A stretch of DNA of 64,000 nt from Pseudomonadota bacterium (GTDB taxonomy: Bacteria > Desulfobacterota > Desulfarculia > Desulfarculales > Desulfarculaceae). The stretch's first letter is position 1. Every line of letters starts with the position of its first letter. Below, one piece after another: positions 8,955-17,233 of the stretch. The notes under the pieces were generated by a model. That model did no database searches, was not told where the DNA came from, and saw nothing but the letters and a program-made list of their open reading frames with translations. The stretch covers positions 124,001 to 188,000 of the forward strand of contig JAHIND010000006.1 of assembly GCA_018896025.1 (NCBI GenBank), in the 5' to 3' direction. Both the position numbers and the translations under genes were made by a program.

Positions 8955-8984
8955 TTGACAACCACCCAGGCCAAGGGGTAGTTC
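8955..8984 (+). promoter_or_regulatory. Possible promoter for the TPP riboswitch/thi4 transcript
   Basis: TTGACA at 8955-8960 is clear. The -10 is weak: TAGTTC at 8979-8984 (18-base spacer). The adjacent CATATA (8984-8989) would need an over-long spacer. The 342-base gap 8856-9197 contains this promoter, the aspC promoter, the riboswitch and an attenuator. Confidence 0.4.
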
Positions 8985-9016
8985 ATATACACGCCCGCCA
9001 AGACGCGGGCCATAGC

Positions 9017-9109
9017 GAGTTGCTGGGGGAGCCCCTTTGGGCTGAGAGTACGCCGGTGGGCGGCGTAGACCCCTTGAACCTGTTGGGTAATGCCAGCGTA
9101 GGGAAGCAC
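9017..9109 (+). ncRNA. TPP riboswitch (THI element)
   Basis: The conserved core is present in order: GGGGAGCCC, GGCTGAGA, GACCCCTTGAACCTG, TTGGGTAATGCCAGCGTAGGGAAGC. These are the pyrimidine-sensor and pyrophosphate-sensor helices of thiamine-pyrophosphate riboswitches. It lies about 90 bases before thi4 and directly ahead of a terminator hairpin, so TPP binding probably stops transcription. Confidence 0.97.
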
Positions 9110-9132
9110 GCCGCGCCTCAGTATTGTATTGG

Positions 9133-9168
9133 GCCGGTTTCCTTACGGAAGCCGGCTCTTCGCTTTTT
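9133..9168 (+). terminator. Attenuator terminator of the TPP riboswitch
   Basis: Stem 9133-9142 with 9147-9156 (one G-T pair), loop TTAC, followed by a T-rich tract ending CGCTTTTT. It lies between the riboswitch and thi4, fitting ligand-controlled termination. Confidence 0.75.
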
Positions 9169-9197
9169 GGGCGGGGCCGGCGGAAAGGACGTGATCC

Positions 9198-9980
9198 GTG
9201 TTAGAGGAAGTAACCATCACCAGAGCCATCATCCGCCGTTACATGGAAAAATTGGAGGACCATCTGGAGATCGACGTGGCCATCGTGGGCGGCGGCCCGG
9301 CCGGGCTGGTGGCGGGCAAGAAGCTGGCCGACGCGGGCCACAAGGTGGCCATGTTCGAGCGCAAGCTCTCCATCGGCGGGGGCATGTGGGGCGGCGGCAT
9401 GATGTTCAACGAGATCGTGGTGCAGGAGCAGGCCAAGCGCATCCTGGACGAGTTCGGGGTGCCCTGCCGCCAGTTCGAGCCCGGCTATTACACCGCCGAC
9501 AGCGTGCTGTGCGCCAGCACCCTGTGCTCGGTGGCCACCAAGGCCGGGCTGACCATTTTCAACCTGGTGAGCATGGAAGACGTGATGATCCGCCACAACC
9601 GGGTCATCGGCCTGGTCTTGAACTGGAGCGCGGTGGAGATGGGCGGGCTGCACGTGGACCCCTTGACCATCAAGGCCAACTGGGTCATCGACGCCACCGG
9701 CCACGCCGCCGAGGTGCTGCACGTCATCGCCCGCAAGGTGGACGCCAGCCTCAACACCACCAGCGGCCAGGTCATGGGCGAGCGCTCCCTGTGGGCCGAG
9801 CAGGCCGAGAACGACACCCTGGACAACACCAAGGAGGCCTTCCCCGGGGTCTACACCGCGGGCATGTGCGCCAACGCGGTGTTCGGCTCCTACCGCATGG
9901 GCCCGGTGTTCGGGGGCATGCTCCTGAGCGGCGAGAAGGCCGCCGCGGAGGTGGGCCGCCGCCTGAGCCAGGGCGAGTAG
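9198..9980 (+). CDS. thi4: Thiamine thiazole synthase Thi4, His (sulfide-dependent) type
   Basis: Makes the thiazole moiety of thiamine from NAD, glycine and sulfide. The 260-residue protein has the FAD/NAD-binding GGGPAG (31-36), the GGGMWGGGM loop and DATGHAAEV. At the position of the sacrificial cysteine of yeast Thi4 (in HGTQCCMDPN) this protein has His152 in GGLHVDP, as in the Methanocaldococcus enzyme that uses free sulfide and turns over repeatedly. This suits a sulfidic anaerobe. The GTG start at 9198 follows GGAAAGGAC. Regulated by the upstream TPP riboswitch and followed by its own terminator. Confidence 0.93.
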   Translation: MLEEVTITRAIIRRYMEKLEDHLEIDVAIVGGGPAGLVAGKKLADAGHKVAMFERKLSIGGGMWGGGMMFNEIVVQEQAKRILDEFGVPCRQFEPGYYTADSVLCASTLCSVATKAGLTIFNLVSMEDVMIRHNRVIGLVLNWSAVEMGGLHVDPLTIKANWVIDATGHAAEVLHVIARKVDASLNTTSGQVMGERSLWAEQAENDTLDNTKEAFPGVYTAGMCANAVFGSYRMGPVFGGMLLSGEKAAAEVGRRLSQGE

Positions 9981-10004
9981 CAAACCACAAGCCCTAAACT
10001 GCAA

Positions 10005-10036
10005 GGGCAGGCGGCCGCGGGGCCCCTGCCCTTTTT
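10005..10036 (+). terminator. Rho-independent terminator after thi4
   Basis: Stem GGGCAGG (10005-10011) with CCTGCCC (10025-10031), a GC-rich apical part, and TTTTT. Confidence 0.75.
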
Positions 10037-10063
10037 CTTATATGCCGGCCGCACGCGACCGCT

Positions 10064-10486
10064 CTACATCCCCCCCATGATCTTTTCCATCTTGGACTTG
10101 ATGCTCCTGACGTTGCCTTTTTTGGGCTCCCACTCCAGAATCTTGAGCTTGTCCTTGGGCCGGTTGCGGGGGATCAGGTGCACGTGATAGTGCATCACCA
10201 CCTGGTTGGCCCCCTTGCCGTTGAGCTGCAAGATGGCGATTCCGCCGGGGTTCAGACCCTTCATGATGGCCGCGGCCATCTTCTGGGTGGTCTGGTGCAC
10301 CGCGGCCAAATCACCGGGCACCATCTCTATCAGGTTCTCCACGTGGTTTTTGGGGACCACCAACACATGCCCTGGGGTGACGGGGTTGACGTCCATGAAG
10401 GCCAGGGTGCGCTCGTCCTCGTAAACTTTGTAGCAGGGGACTTTACCGGCCACTATGTCGCAGAAGATGCAGCCTTCATCGTTCAT
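10064..10486 (-). CDS. HIT family nucleotide hydrolase/transferase
   Basis: A 140-residue protein of the Hint/HIT branch. An N-terminal zinc pair CIFC (Cys6, Cys9), IVAGKVPCYKVYED, the dimer strand PGHVLVVPKNHVENL and the catalytic triad HYHVHLIPR are all present. HIT proteins hydrolyse nucleoside phosphoramidates or related nucleotides; the physiological substrate here is unknown. The C-terminus has a basic tail of about 20 residues. It starts 3 bases after the stop of the GAF/HisKA-like gene, so the two are cotranscribed. Confidence 0.9.
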   Translation of the reverse strand: MNDEGCIFCDIVAGKVPCYKVYEDERTLAFMDVNPVTPGHVLVVPKNHVENLIEMVPGDLAAVHQTTQKMAAAIMKGLNPGGIAILQLNGKGANQVVMHYHVHLIPRNRPKDKLKILEWEPKKGNVRSIKSKMEKIMGGM

Positions 10487-10489
10487 TTT

Positions 10490-11326
10490 TCAACCCCTTC
10501 CGCCAGCGTCTTGATCTGTTTTGCCGCTGGCCGCATTTAAATCTACTATGCGTAGGCCCTGGGCATAGGGCCGGGTTACGTAATCATTAACTTGGCTGAT
10601 TTGTTGAATCATGGTCCCCAGGCGTTCCACCTGGGTCATCAACCCCCCAATTTCCTGTTGCAAGGGCTCGTCCGCGCCCAAGGAGCGCCGCAGCTTTTCC
10701 AGGCCCAGTTCCAAAGTGGCCAGGGGCTGAGCCAGCTCGTGGCAGGCGGCCCCGGCCATCTCCAGCACCGCCTGGCGCTGTTCCATGCGCCGGGCCTGGT
10801 CCTGCAAAAGGGCCACGTTGAGGCCGAAAGCGGTCTTGCGCCCCAGGCGCTCCAAAAAGTGGGTGTCCAGGCCCTTTTGGTAGCGGCGGCTGGATAGGGC
10901 CCCCAGGTTGAGGCTGCCCAGCATCTCCCCGCTCACCCAAAGGGGCAGCACAGCCAGGGAGGCGGGCTTGGGCCCCTGGGGGAAAAAGAACTCGATCAAC
11001 TCCCGGGTGGGCTTGTCCTCCAGAAAGGGCTGCTCCAGATCGCCCAGGATCAGGCGCATTTCCTTGCGTCGCCGCCGGAAAGAGCCCAGCGGCCCCTGCC
11101 CCTCGCTGTCGAACACCACATCCAGGCGACGGTTGTCGGCCAAAAGGGCCACGCTGACCGCTTCCAAACGGTAGATGCCGGCCACGGTGGGCGGAAGCTG
11201 GGCCAGCAGCTCGCCGGGCTCGCGCGAGCCCAGCAGAAACTCCTCCACCTGGTCCAGGCGGCATTGTATTTCCTCGTTGCGCCTGGCCTGGGTGAGCAGT
11301 TCGTCCAAATCCACCGGGGTGAGCAT
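10490..11326 (-). CDS. GAF domain protein with histidine-kinase dimerisation helix but no ATPase domain
   Basis: About 278 residues from the ATG at 11326, which has GAAAGG upstream; an ATG at 11371 without a ribosome binding site would add 15. An N-terminal coiled stretch leads into a GAF-like domain (DUF484-like arrangement, VSVALLADNRRLDVVF, LAVLPLWVSGEMLGSLNLG). The C-terminal helical part has an H-box-like ACHELAQPLATLELGLEKLRR. After it only about 70 residues remain, with no N, G1, F or G2 boxes, so it cannot autophosphorylate alone. It may serve as a phosphotransfer or scaffold protein; this is inference. Cotranscribed with the HIT gene. Confidence 0.7.
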   Translation of the reverse strand: MLTPVDLDELLTQARRNEEIQCRLDQVEEFLLGSREPGELLAQLPPTVAGIYRLEAVSVALLADNRRLDVVFDSEGQGPLGSFRRRRKEMRLILGDLEQPFLEDKPTRELIEFFFPQGPKPASLAVLPLWVSGEMLGSLNLGALSSRRYQKGLDTHFLERLGRKTAFGLNVALLQDQARRMEQRQAVLEMAGAACHELAQPLATLELGLEKLRRSLGADEPLQQEIGGLMTQVERLGTMIQQISQVNDYVTRPYAQGLRIVDLNAASGKTDQDAGGRG

Positions 11327-11439
11327 GGCCCGCCTTTCGCTGGGAGACGCGGCCCCCAGCCGCGCCGCCATAGTACTTGCGCCATGCTAGCACAACGTCA
11401 CTTTCCCGGCAACTAACCGGTAAGTTGGGCTCTTTTGGC

Positions 11440-11469
11440 TTGGTCCTGCGCCATGGGGAGCCCTATAAT
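11440..11469 (+). promoter_or_regulatory. Promoter immediately upstream of the nitrilase gene (leaderless candidate)
   Basis: TTGGTC (11440-11445), an 18-base spacer and a perfect TATAAT (11464-11469). The -10 box ends six bases before the ATG at 11476, so transcription would begin at or next to the start codon. Confidence 0.55.
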
Positions 11470-11475
11470 GACCCC

Positions 11476-12300
11476 ATGCGAGTAGCCGTGATTCAAACCA
11501 ACAGCACCGAGCAACGCGGGGACAACCTGGAGCAGGCATCCGGGCTCCTGGCCCAGGCCAAGGCCCAAGGGGCCAAGCTCGCGGTTTTACCGGAGCATTT
11601 TTCCTTTTTGGCGGCCATGGAAAAGATGCCCTCGGTGGCCGAGCCCCTGCGCGGGCCCACGGTGGCCTTTTTGGCCGACCATGCCAGGGAGCTCGGCCTT
11701 TGGATCATCGGCGGCTCCTTTTCGCGCAAAAGCGACGACCCCACGCGCAGTTACAACACCTGCCCGGTCCTGAACCCCCAGGGCGAGCTGGTGGCTCATT
11801 ACGACAAGGTCCACATGTTCGACCTGGCCATCCCCGGCCAGGCTACCTGGGACGAATCGCGCTACGTAAAGGCGGGACGCCGCCTGGTCACGGCGGAGCT
11901 TCCCGTGGGCACGGTGGGCCTAAGCATCTGCTACGACTTGCGCTTCCCCGAGCTTTACCGCCGCCTGCGCCTCAAGGGGGCCCAGGTGCTGGCCGCGCCG
12001 GCCGCCTTCACCCATGCCACGGGCAAGGACCACTGGGAGATCCTGGTGCGGGCCAGGGCCCTGGAAAACGCCTGTTACGTTTTGGCGGCGGCCCAGGTGG
12101 GCGAGCACGGCGGACGGCGGCGTTCCTGGGGACGGGCCATGATCGTGGGGCCCTGGGGCGAGGTGCTGGCCCAGTGCGGGGACGGCCCGGGAGTGGCCCT
12201 GGCCGAGGTGAACCCCAAGGGCGTGGCCAAATCCCGGCGCAAACTGGACTCCACGGGGCACGCCCGCCTGCTCCCCGGCGCATGGCGCAAAGGCCTGTGA
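11476..12300 (+). CDS. Carbon-nitrogen hydrolase (nitrilase superfamily, Nit1/YafV-like)
   Basis: A 274-residue amidase-type enzyme with the catalytic triad Glu40 (VLPEHFSF), Lys111 (HYDKVHMFD) and Cys152 (LSICYDLRFPEL). The closest group by motif is the Nit/deaminated-glutathione amidase branch, which repairs transaminated glutathione or acts on omega-amides; the true substrate is not shown. The ATG at 11476 is chosen because MRVAVIQ matches the family start. A perfect TATAAT six bases upstream and no nearby ribosome binding site make the mRNA potentially leaderless. The permease gene starts one base after its stop. Confidence 0.87.
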   Translation: MRVAVIQTNSTEQRGDNLEQASGLLAQAKAQGAKLAVLPEHFSFLAAMEKMPSVAEPLRGPTVAFLADHARELGLWIIGGSFSRKSDDPTRSYNTCPVLNPQGELVAHYDKVHMFDLAIPGQATWDESRYVKAGRRLVTAELPVGTVGLSICYDLRFPELYRRLRLKGAQVLAAPAAFTHATGKDHWEILVRARALENACYVLAAAQVGEHGGRRRSWGRAMIVGPWGEVLAQCGDGPGVALAEVNPKGVAKSRRKLDSTGHARLLPGAWRKGL

Positions 12301-12301
12301 T

Positions 12302-13459
12302 ATGAGCCAGGAACCGGAAAAGAAGTTCTTCTCAACCGCCATCAGCCGGTGGTTTTTCGGCATCAGCACCTTTTTGATGCTCTACCTGGCCTATCTGCTC
12401 ATCCAGCCTTTCTTGATGCCCATTTTCCTGGCCGTGGTGCTGGTGGTGGTGGGTTGGCCCTTGCATCAGGGAGTGCTTTGGGTGGTGGGGGCCAAGCGGC
12501 AATATCTGGCCGCGGCCATCATGGTGCTTCTGTTCTGCCTGATAATAGTACTGCCCCTGTATTTCATGATGGGCATCATCACCGACCAGGCCCTGGATTT
12601 ATACAACACGGTCAGCCGCATGGTTCAGGGCGGCGGCTTTCACGACTCCCTAAAGCACGGCCTGGACCTGCTCAATCCCTTCTTCGACAAGCTCAACGAG
12701 GCCCTGGGCATCAGCAAGACCGACGTCTTCACCCAGGTGGGCGAGTTGGTGCGCCGGGTGAGCAACCTGCTCTACTCCAACCTGGCCGGTTTGCTCAGGG
12801 GCATCACCAACCTGGTGATCGACTTCTTCCTCATGCTGATCGTGGCCTTTTATCTGTTCATAGACGGGCGCCGCGCGGCGGACCGCATCTTGTCGCTGAG
12901 CCCCATGCCCTCCACCCTGAACAACCAGATCAAGGACGAGGTGCTAAACACCATGCGGGCCACCCTCACCGGCACGGTGGTGTTGTCCCTGCTCCAAGGT
13001 ATTCTGGGCGGCATCGGCTTTTGGATCTTCGGGGTGCCCAACAGCCCCTTCTGGGGCACGGTCATGGTCTTCGCCTCGGTGGTGCCCATCTTCGGCACGG
13101 CGGTGGTTTGGGTGCCCGGGGGACTCTTCCTGCTGCTCAGCGGGATGACCGGGGCCGGGGTGGGGGTCATGGTGTGGTGCCTGATCTCCGCCCTCATATG
13201 CGACAATCTAATCAGGCCCAAACTCTTGGGCAACGTTACCCACCTGCATCCGCTGATGGTCTTTTTCGCGGTGCTGGGCGGGTTATTGCTTTTCGGCGTG
13301 GTGGGGCTGGTGCTGGGGCCCATGGTCCTGGCGCTCATGCTTTCCCTGCTCGAGGTCTACCGCTTGCATTTCGTGCCCAATGAAATCGAGGCTGTGGACT
13401 GCGCGCCTCCCCCTCCCGCGCCTGAAACCGGACCGGCCGATCCTCATCAGGAGAACTGA
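12302..13459 (+). CDS. AI-2E family (PerM-type) transporter
   Basis: A 385-residue integral membrane protein with about seven or eight helices and the family pattern: paired N-terminal helices (FLMPIFLAVVLVVVGWPLHQ), a soluble segment of about 100 residues, then LIVAFYLFIDGRR, FWGTVMVFASVVPIFGTAVVWVPG and IRPKLLGN-THLHPLMVFFAVLGG. Members have been tied to autoinducer-2 export or Na+/H+ antiport, so substrate is open. The tail is proline-rich and soluble. It follows the nitrilase with one base between and precedes glgC by three, so these form one unit. Confidence 0.85.
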   Translation: MSQEPEKKFFSTAISRWFFGISTFLMLYLAYLLIQPFLMPIFLAVVLVVVGWPLHQGVLWVVGAKRQYLAAAIMVLLFCLIIVLPLYFMMGIITDQALDLYNTVSRMVQGGGFHDSLKHGLDLLNPFFDKLNEALGISKTDVFTQVGELVRRVSNLLYSNLAGLLRGITNLVIDFFLMLIVAFYLFIDGRRAADRILSLSPMPSTLNNQIKDEVLNTMRATLTGTVVLSLLQGILGGIGFWIFGVPNSPFWGTVMVFASVVPIFGTAVVWVPGGLFLLLSGMTGAGVGVMVWCLISALICDNLIRPKLLGNVTHLHPLMVFFAVLGGLLLFGVVGLVLGPMVLALMLSLLEVYRLHFVPNEIEAVDCAPPPPAPETGPADPHQEN

Positions 13460-13462
13460 GCC

Positions 13463-14740
13463 ATGAAAGACACCCTGGCCATCATCATGGCGGGCGGCAA
13501 GGGAGAGCGGTTGGCTCCCCTCACCCGCGACCGCTCCAAACCATCGGTGCCCTTTGGCGGAGCCTACCGCCTCATCGACATCACCTTGAGCAACGTCGTC
13601 AACAGCGGCATCTATAAAATCATGGTGCTGCCCCAGTACAAGAGCCAGTCCCTGGTGGACCACCTGGAGGCGGGCTGGAACATCTTTTCCTTCGACCTGG
13701 GGCACTATCTGCGCATCGTCAGCCCCCAGATGCGCACCGGCGAACGCTGGTACGAAGGCACCGCGGACAGTGTGCGGCAAAACGCCTACCTGCTGGAGCG
13801 CGACCAGAGCCTGAGCCACATGCTCATCCTCTCGGGTGACCACGTTTACAAGATGGACTATTCCCAGTTCCGGGCCGCCCACAAGAAAAGCGGGGCCGAC
13901 GTATCCATCGCGGTGATCGAGGTGGACCGGGAGACCGCCTGCTCCTACGGGGTGGTGGAGGTGGACGGCGACTACTCCATCCAAGGCTTCCACGAAAAGC
14001 CCGAAGACCCGGTGTGCATCCCCGGCGACGAGAGCCACTCCCTGGTCTCCATGGGCATATACCTGTTCAGCCGTCAGGCCATGGTGGAGGTGCTTCAGGA
14101 GGTGGAAGGCAAGGACTTCGGCCACGACATCATCCCCTCACTCCTGGGGCGCTACAAGGTGATGGCCTATCCCTACAAGGCCAGCAACCACATCCATGAT
14201 TACGTCTGGATCACCGAAGAAAACGGCAACCGTAGCCTGGAGTACCAGGAATGCGCCGGGGACAGCGGCTACTGGCGCGACGTGGGCAGCCTGGACGCCT
14301 ACTGGAACGCCAACATGGACTTGTGCGGGGTTGACCCCTACTTCAACCTGTACGGCCGCCTGTGGCCTCTGCGCACTTTCCGCCACCAGCTCCCCCCGGC
14401 CAAGTTCGTCTTCGCCGCCGAGCGCGGGGGCAACGGGCGGGTGGGCAAAGCCCTGGACTCCCTGGTGGGCCAGGGATGCATCATCAGCGGATCGGTGGTG
14501 CGCAACTCGGTGGTCAGCCCCAACGTGGTGGTGCAGTCCTGGAGCGAGGTGGACGAGAGCGTCATCCTGGACAACGTGATCATCGGACGCCATTGCAAGA
14601 TCAAAAAAGCCATCATCGACAAGAACAATCACCTGCCCGAAGGCACCGAGATAGGCCTGAACCCCAAGGAGGACGCCGAGCGCTTCACCATGACCCCCAG
14701 GGGGATCGCCGTGGTGCCCAGGGGTTATTTCAAACTATAG
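13463..14740 (+). CDS. glgC: Glucose-1-phosphate adenylyltransferase
   Basis: Forms ADP-glucose, the committed step of glycogen synthesis. The 425-residue protein has the nucleotidyltransferase start IIMAGGKGERLAPLTRDRSKPSVPFGG, the catalytic SGDHVYKMDY, the glucose-1-phosphate site FHEKPEDP, YWRDVG, and a C-terminal left-handed beta helix (SVVRNSVVSPNVVVQSWSEV, VIIGRHCKIKKAIIDKN). Length and motifs match bacterial GlgC. CAGGAGA precedes the ATG. It lies downstream of the permease and just upstream of the large GAF protein, suggesting shared transcription. No other glycogen gene is in the window. Confidence 0.95.
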   Translation: MKDTLAIIMAGGKGERLAPLTRDRSKPSVPFGGAYRLIDITLSNVVNSGIYKIMVLPQYKSQSLVDHLEAGWNIFSFDLGHYLRIVSPQMRTGERWYEGTADSVRQNAYLLERDQSLSHMLILSGDHVYKMDYSQFRAAHKKSGADVSIAVIEVDRETACSYGVVEVDGDYSIQGFHEKPEDPVCIPGDESHSLVSMGIYLFSRQAMVEVLQEVEGKDFGHDIIPSLLGRYKVMAYPYKASNHIHDYVWITEENGNRSLEYQECAGDSGYWRDVGSLDAYWNANMDLCGVDPYFNLYGRLWPLRTFRHQLPPAKFVFAAERGGNGRVGKALDSLVGQGCIISGSVVRNSVVSPNVVVQSWSEVDESVILDNVIIGRHCKIKKAIIDKNNHLPEGTEIGLNPKEDAERFTMTPRGIAVVPRGYFKL

Positions 14741-14760
14741 GGCGGGGAAAGTTGCGGCCC

Positions 14761-17115
14761 ATGCTACCCAAAGACCCAGGCGGCTTCGCCTTCGAGTGCG
14801 TGCTCAGCCTGGAGCCCCTTATCGATTTCGTGCGGGAAAAGCTGGCCAGCGGCCGCTGGCCGGCCAATCCGGTGGGCGACGACCTGCTCGCCCGCCTGGA
14901 CAACGCCCCCGAACTGAGGGGAGCCATCCAAGACCTGGAGGTTCTCAAAAAGCACCAAGGCCTGCTTGTGCGCCTGATGAGCCTGGTGTTTCCCGCGGTG
15001 GCCTGGGACAGCGAGGCATTTGCCGCGGTGGTGCCCTTTGTGCTGACTCCGGTTATGACCTCGCCTCAGTTCGAAGACCTGTTCATAAGCCCGCCCGCCG
15101 GACGGGTGGTGCGCCGCAACATAGACGATGCCACCTTTCTCTACGGCCGCACCATCAAGGCCTACATGTTCATCCTGGACAGCCTCTACGGCCTGAAGCA
15201 GCGCATGGACTACCCCCTGGCCCTGGTGGTCCGGGAGGAGGCCACCGGCCTGGAGCGCCACTTCGCCATACAGCTCGACTTCCGCTTCGTGCGGCCCGAG
15301 CCGGTAGGCGAGCCCATAGTCCTCAGCGAGGCGGACCTTCAGTTCGTGCGGGAGAACATCACCGAGCCCGAGACCCTGCGTGAAATCCTGCCGCCGGAGC
15401 GCTTCCGCCTCACCGGCTTCACCGCCATGAAGGCGGTGGAAATGACCACCTTCGAGACCATCTCCGCCCTGAGCCGTGATCTCATCGACCAGGAGACGGT
15501 GATGAGCAAGGCGGGCTTCTTGCGCCTGCAAGAGCGCCTGCGCACCTATTTCGGCCGAGGGGACCTGGTGGCCGGGCTGGCCGCCGTGCACCAGGACCAG
15601 GTGATGCTCTTGAACGTGGGTTGCCAGTTGCAGGATGACGGCCTGTTCGGCCAGACCAACATGGTGCCCATGGATTATTTCAAGGGCTCGCTGTTCGAAA
15701 AGCTGGCCCAAGACGACCAGATGATGGTGATCGCCGACGTGCGGCAGGAGCCGGATCTGGACAGGCTCAACACCGGTTACGGCAAGAGCAACATCCGCTC
15801 CCTTATGGTGGCTCCCCTGCTCTACCAGGGAAAGTTCATCGGCTCGCTGGAAGTGGGCCTGCCCGGGGTGGACCAGTTCAACCCCACGGACATGGCCCTG
15901 ATGACCCAGCTCCAGCCCCTGTTCACCGTGGCGGTGAAAAACGCCCTAAACGATCTGGACAAGCGTATCCAGGCGGTTATCAAGCAGAAGTGCACGGCGG
16001 TGCACCCCTCGGTGGAGTGGCGTTTCGAGCAGGCGGCAATGCGCCACCTGGCCAACCGCCGCGAGGGTAGCGGCGAGGTCATGGAGCCCATCGTTTTCAA
16101 TGAGGTCTACCCTCTGTTCGCCAGCAGCGACATCCGGGGCTCCTCGCGCCAACGCAACCAGGCCATCGCCGTGGACCTGGCCCGCCATTTGGAGCTGGGC
16201 CTGGAGGTGGTGCGCCGGGCCCAGCAGAGCAAGCCCCTGCCCATCCTGGGCGAGATGGCCGGACGCATCGAGCGGCGGCGCAATCGCCTGGAAGGCGGCC
16301 TCAAGAGCGGCGACGAAACAGGCTTGGCCGATTTCATGCGCCATGAGGTTGAGGCGATATTCGACGACCTGGCCATGCAGGGGCCGGAGGTGCAGGAGGC
16401 CATCGCCGCCTACCGCGCGGAAGTGGACCTCCATTTGGGCACGGTCTACCACCAGCGGCGGCGTTTCGAGAAAAGCGTGTCACTCTTGAACGAGCGCATG
16501 GCCGCCTACCTGGATCGAGAGGAAGCGGCCATGCAGGCCGTCCTGCCCCACTACTATGAGCGCCACCGCACCGACGGAGTGGACCATCTCATTTACCTGG
16601 GCGCCTCCCTCAGTCCCAACGGCGAGTTCAGCCGTTTGCACCTGAGCAATTTCCGGCTGTGGCAACTCATGGTCACCTGCGGCCTGGCCTGGCACGGTGA
16701 GCAGCTCAAAAAGCAGATGCCCGTGCCCCTGGACACCGCCCACCTCATCTTTATTCAGGAGACCCCGCTCAACATCCGCTTCCGCTACGATGAAAAGCGC
16801 TTCGACGTGGACGGGGCCTATGACGTGCGCCACGAGATCATCCGCTCCCGCCTGGACAAGGCGGTGATCAGCGGCGGCGAGCGCCTGACCCAGCCGGGCA
16901 AGGTGGCTATGGTGTACTCCTCGCTGGAGGAGGTGCGCGAGATGCGCCGCCACATAGAGCACCTGCAAGAGCAGGGCTTTCTGCTGCCCGAGGTGGAGCG
17001 CCACGAGCTGGAAGACCTGCCCGGGGTGCGCGGCCTCAAGGCGCTCAGGGTGGGCATAAACCTGGACGGTGAAGCCCTGGCCCGGCGGGCCCAAAGTTTT
17101 TTTGAGGGGGATTGA
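14761..17115 (+). CDS. Large GAF-domain protein of unknown function
   Basis: A 784-residue soluble protein. Residues about 247-400 form a GAF domain (LRTYFGRGDLVAGLAAVHQD, SNIRSLMVAPLLYQGKFIGSLEVG). A conserved block near 450 reads YPLFASSDIRGSSRQRNQAI, a pattern I recall from uncharacterised GAF proteins of Bacteroidota and Desulfobacterota. The remainder is largely alpha-helical with no kinase, cyclase or DNA-binding signature. The ATG at 14761 follows glgC by 20 bases, which suggests cotranscription. Function unknown; a sensor or scaffold linked to carbon-storage state is speculation based on position only. Confidence 0.72.
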   Translation: MLPKDPGGFAFECVLSLEPLIDFVREKLASGRWPANPVGDDLLARLDNAPELRGAIQDLEVLKKHQGLLVRLMSLVFPAVAWDSEAFAAVVPFVLTPVMTSPQFEDLFISPPAGRVVRRNIDDATFLYGRTIKAYMFILDSLYGLKQRMDYPLALVVREEATGLERHFAIQLDFRFVRPEPVGEPIVLSEADLQFVRENITEPETLREILPPERFRLTGFTAMKAVEMTTFETISALSRDLIDQETVMSKAGFLRLQERLRTYFGRGDLVAGLAAVHQDQVMLLNVGCQLQDDGLFGQTNMVPMDYFKGSLFEKLAQDDQMMVIADVRQEPDLDRLNTGYGKSNIRSLMVAPLLYQGKFIGSLEVGLPGVDQFNPTDMALMTQLQPLFTVAVKNALNDLDKRIQAVIKQKCTAVHPSVEWRFEQAAMRHLANRREGSGEVMEPIVFNEVYPLFASSDIRGSSRQRNQAIAVDLARHLELGLEVVRRAQQSKPLPILGEMAGRIERRRNRLEGGLKSGDETGLADFMRHEVEAIFDDLAMQGPEVQEAIAAYRAEVDLHLGTVYHQRRRFEKSVSLLNERMAAYLDREEAAMQAVLPHYYERHRTDGVDHLIYLGASLSPNGEFSRLHLSNFRLWQLMVTCGLAWHGEQLKKQMPVPLDTAHLIFIQETPLNIRFRYDEKRFDVDGAYDVRHEIIRSRLDKAVISGGERLTQPGKVAMVYSSLEEVREMRRHIEHLQEQGFLLPEVERHELEDLPGVRGLKALRVGINLDGEALARRAQSFFEGD

Positions 17116-17142
17116 CCCCGGAGCGGCCCCCCGCCGCAAACG

Positions 17143-17171
17143 TTGACAGCACCCCAGTGTTTAGATAGAGT
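17143..17171 (+). promoter_or_regulatory. Promoter for fabD-korDABC
   Basis: TTGACA (17143-17148), 17-base spacer, TAGAGT (17166-17171). A terminator-like hairpin follows almost at once (17187-17208), so expression may be attenuated. Confidence 0.5.
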
Positions 17172-17186
17172 AATTATTCGGTTTTT

Positions 17187-17208
17187 ACCGCCGATTCCGG
17201 CGGTTTTT
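17187..17208 (+). terminator. Intrinsic terminator between the GAF gene and fabD
   Basis: Stem ACCGCC/GGCGGT (17187-17192 with 17199-17204) followed by a T run. It may end the glgC-GAF transcript, attenuate the fabD transcript, or both. Confidence 0.6.
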
Positions 17209-17233
17209 CCGTGTTATCACCTTGGAGGATTTG

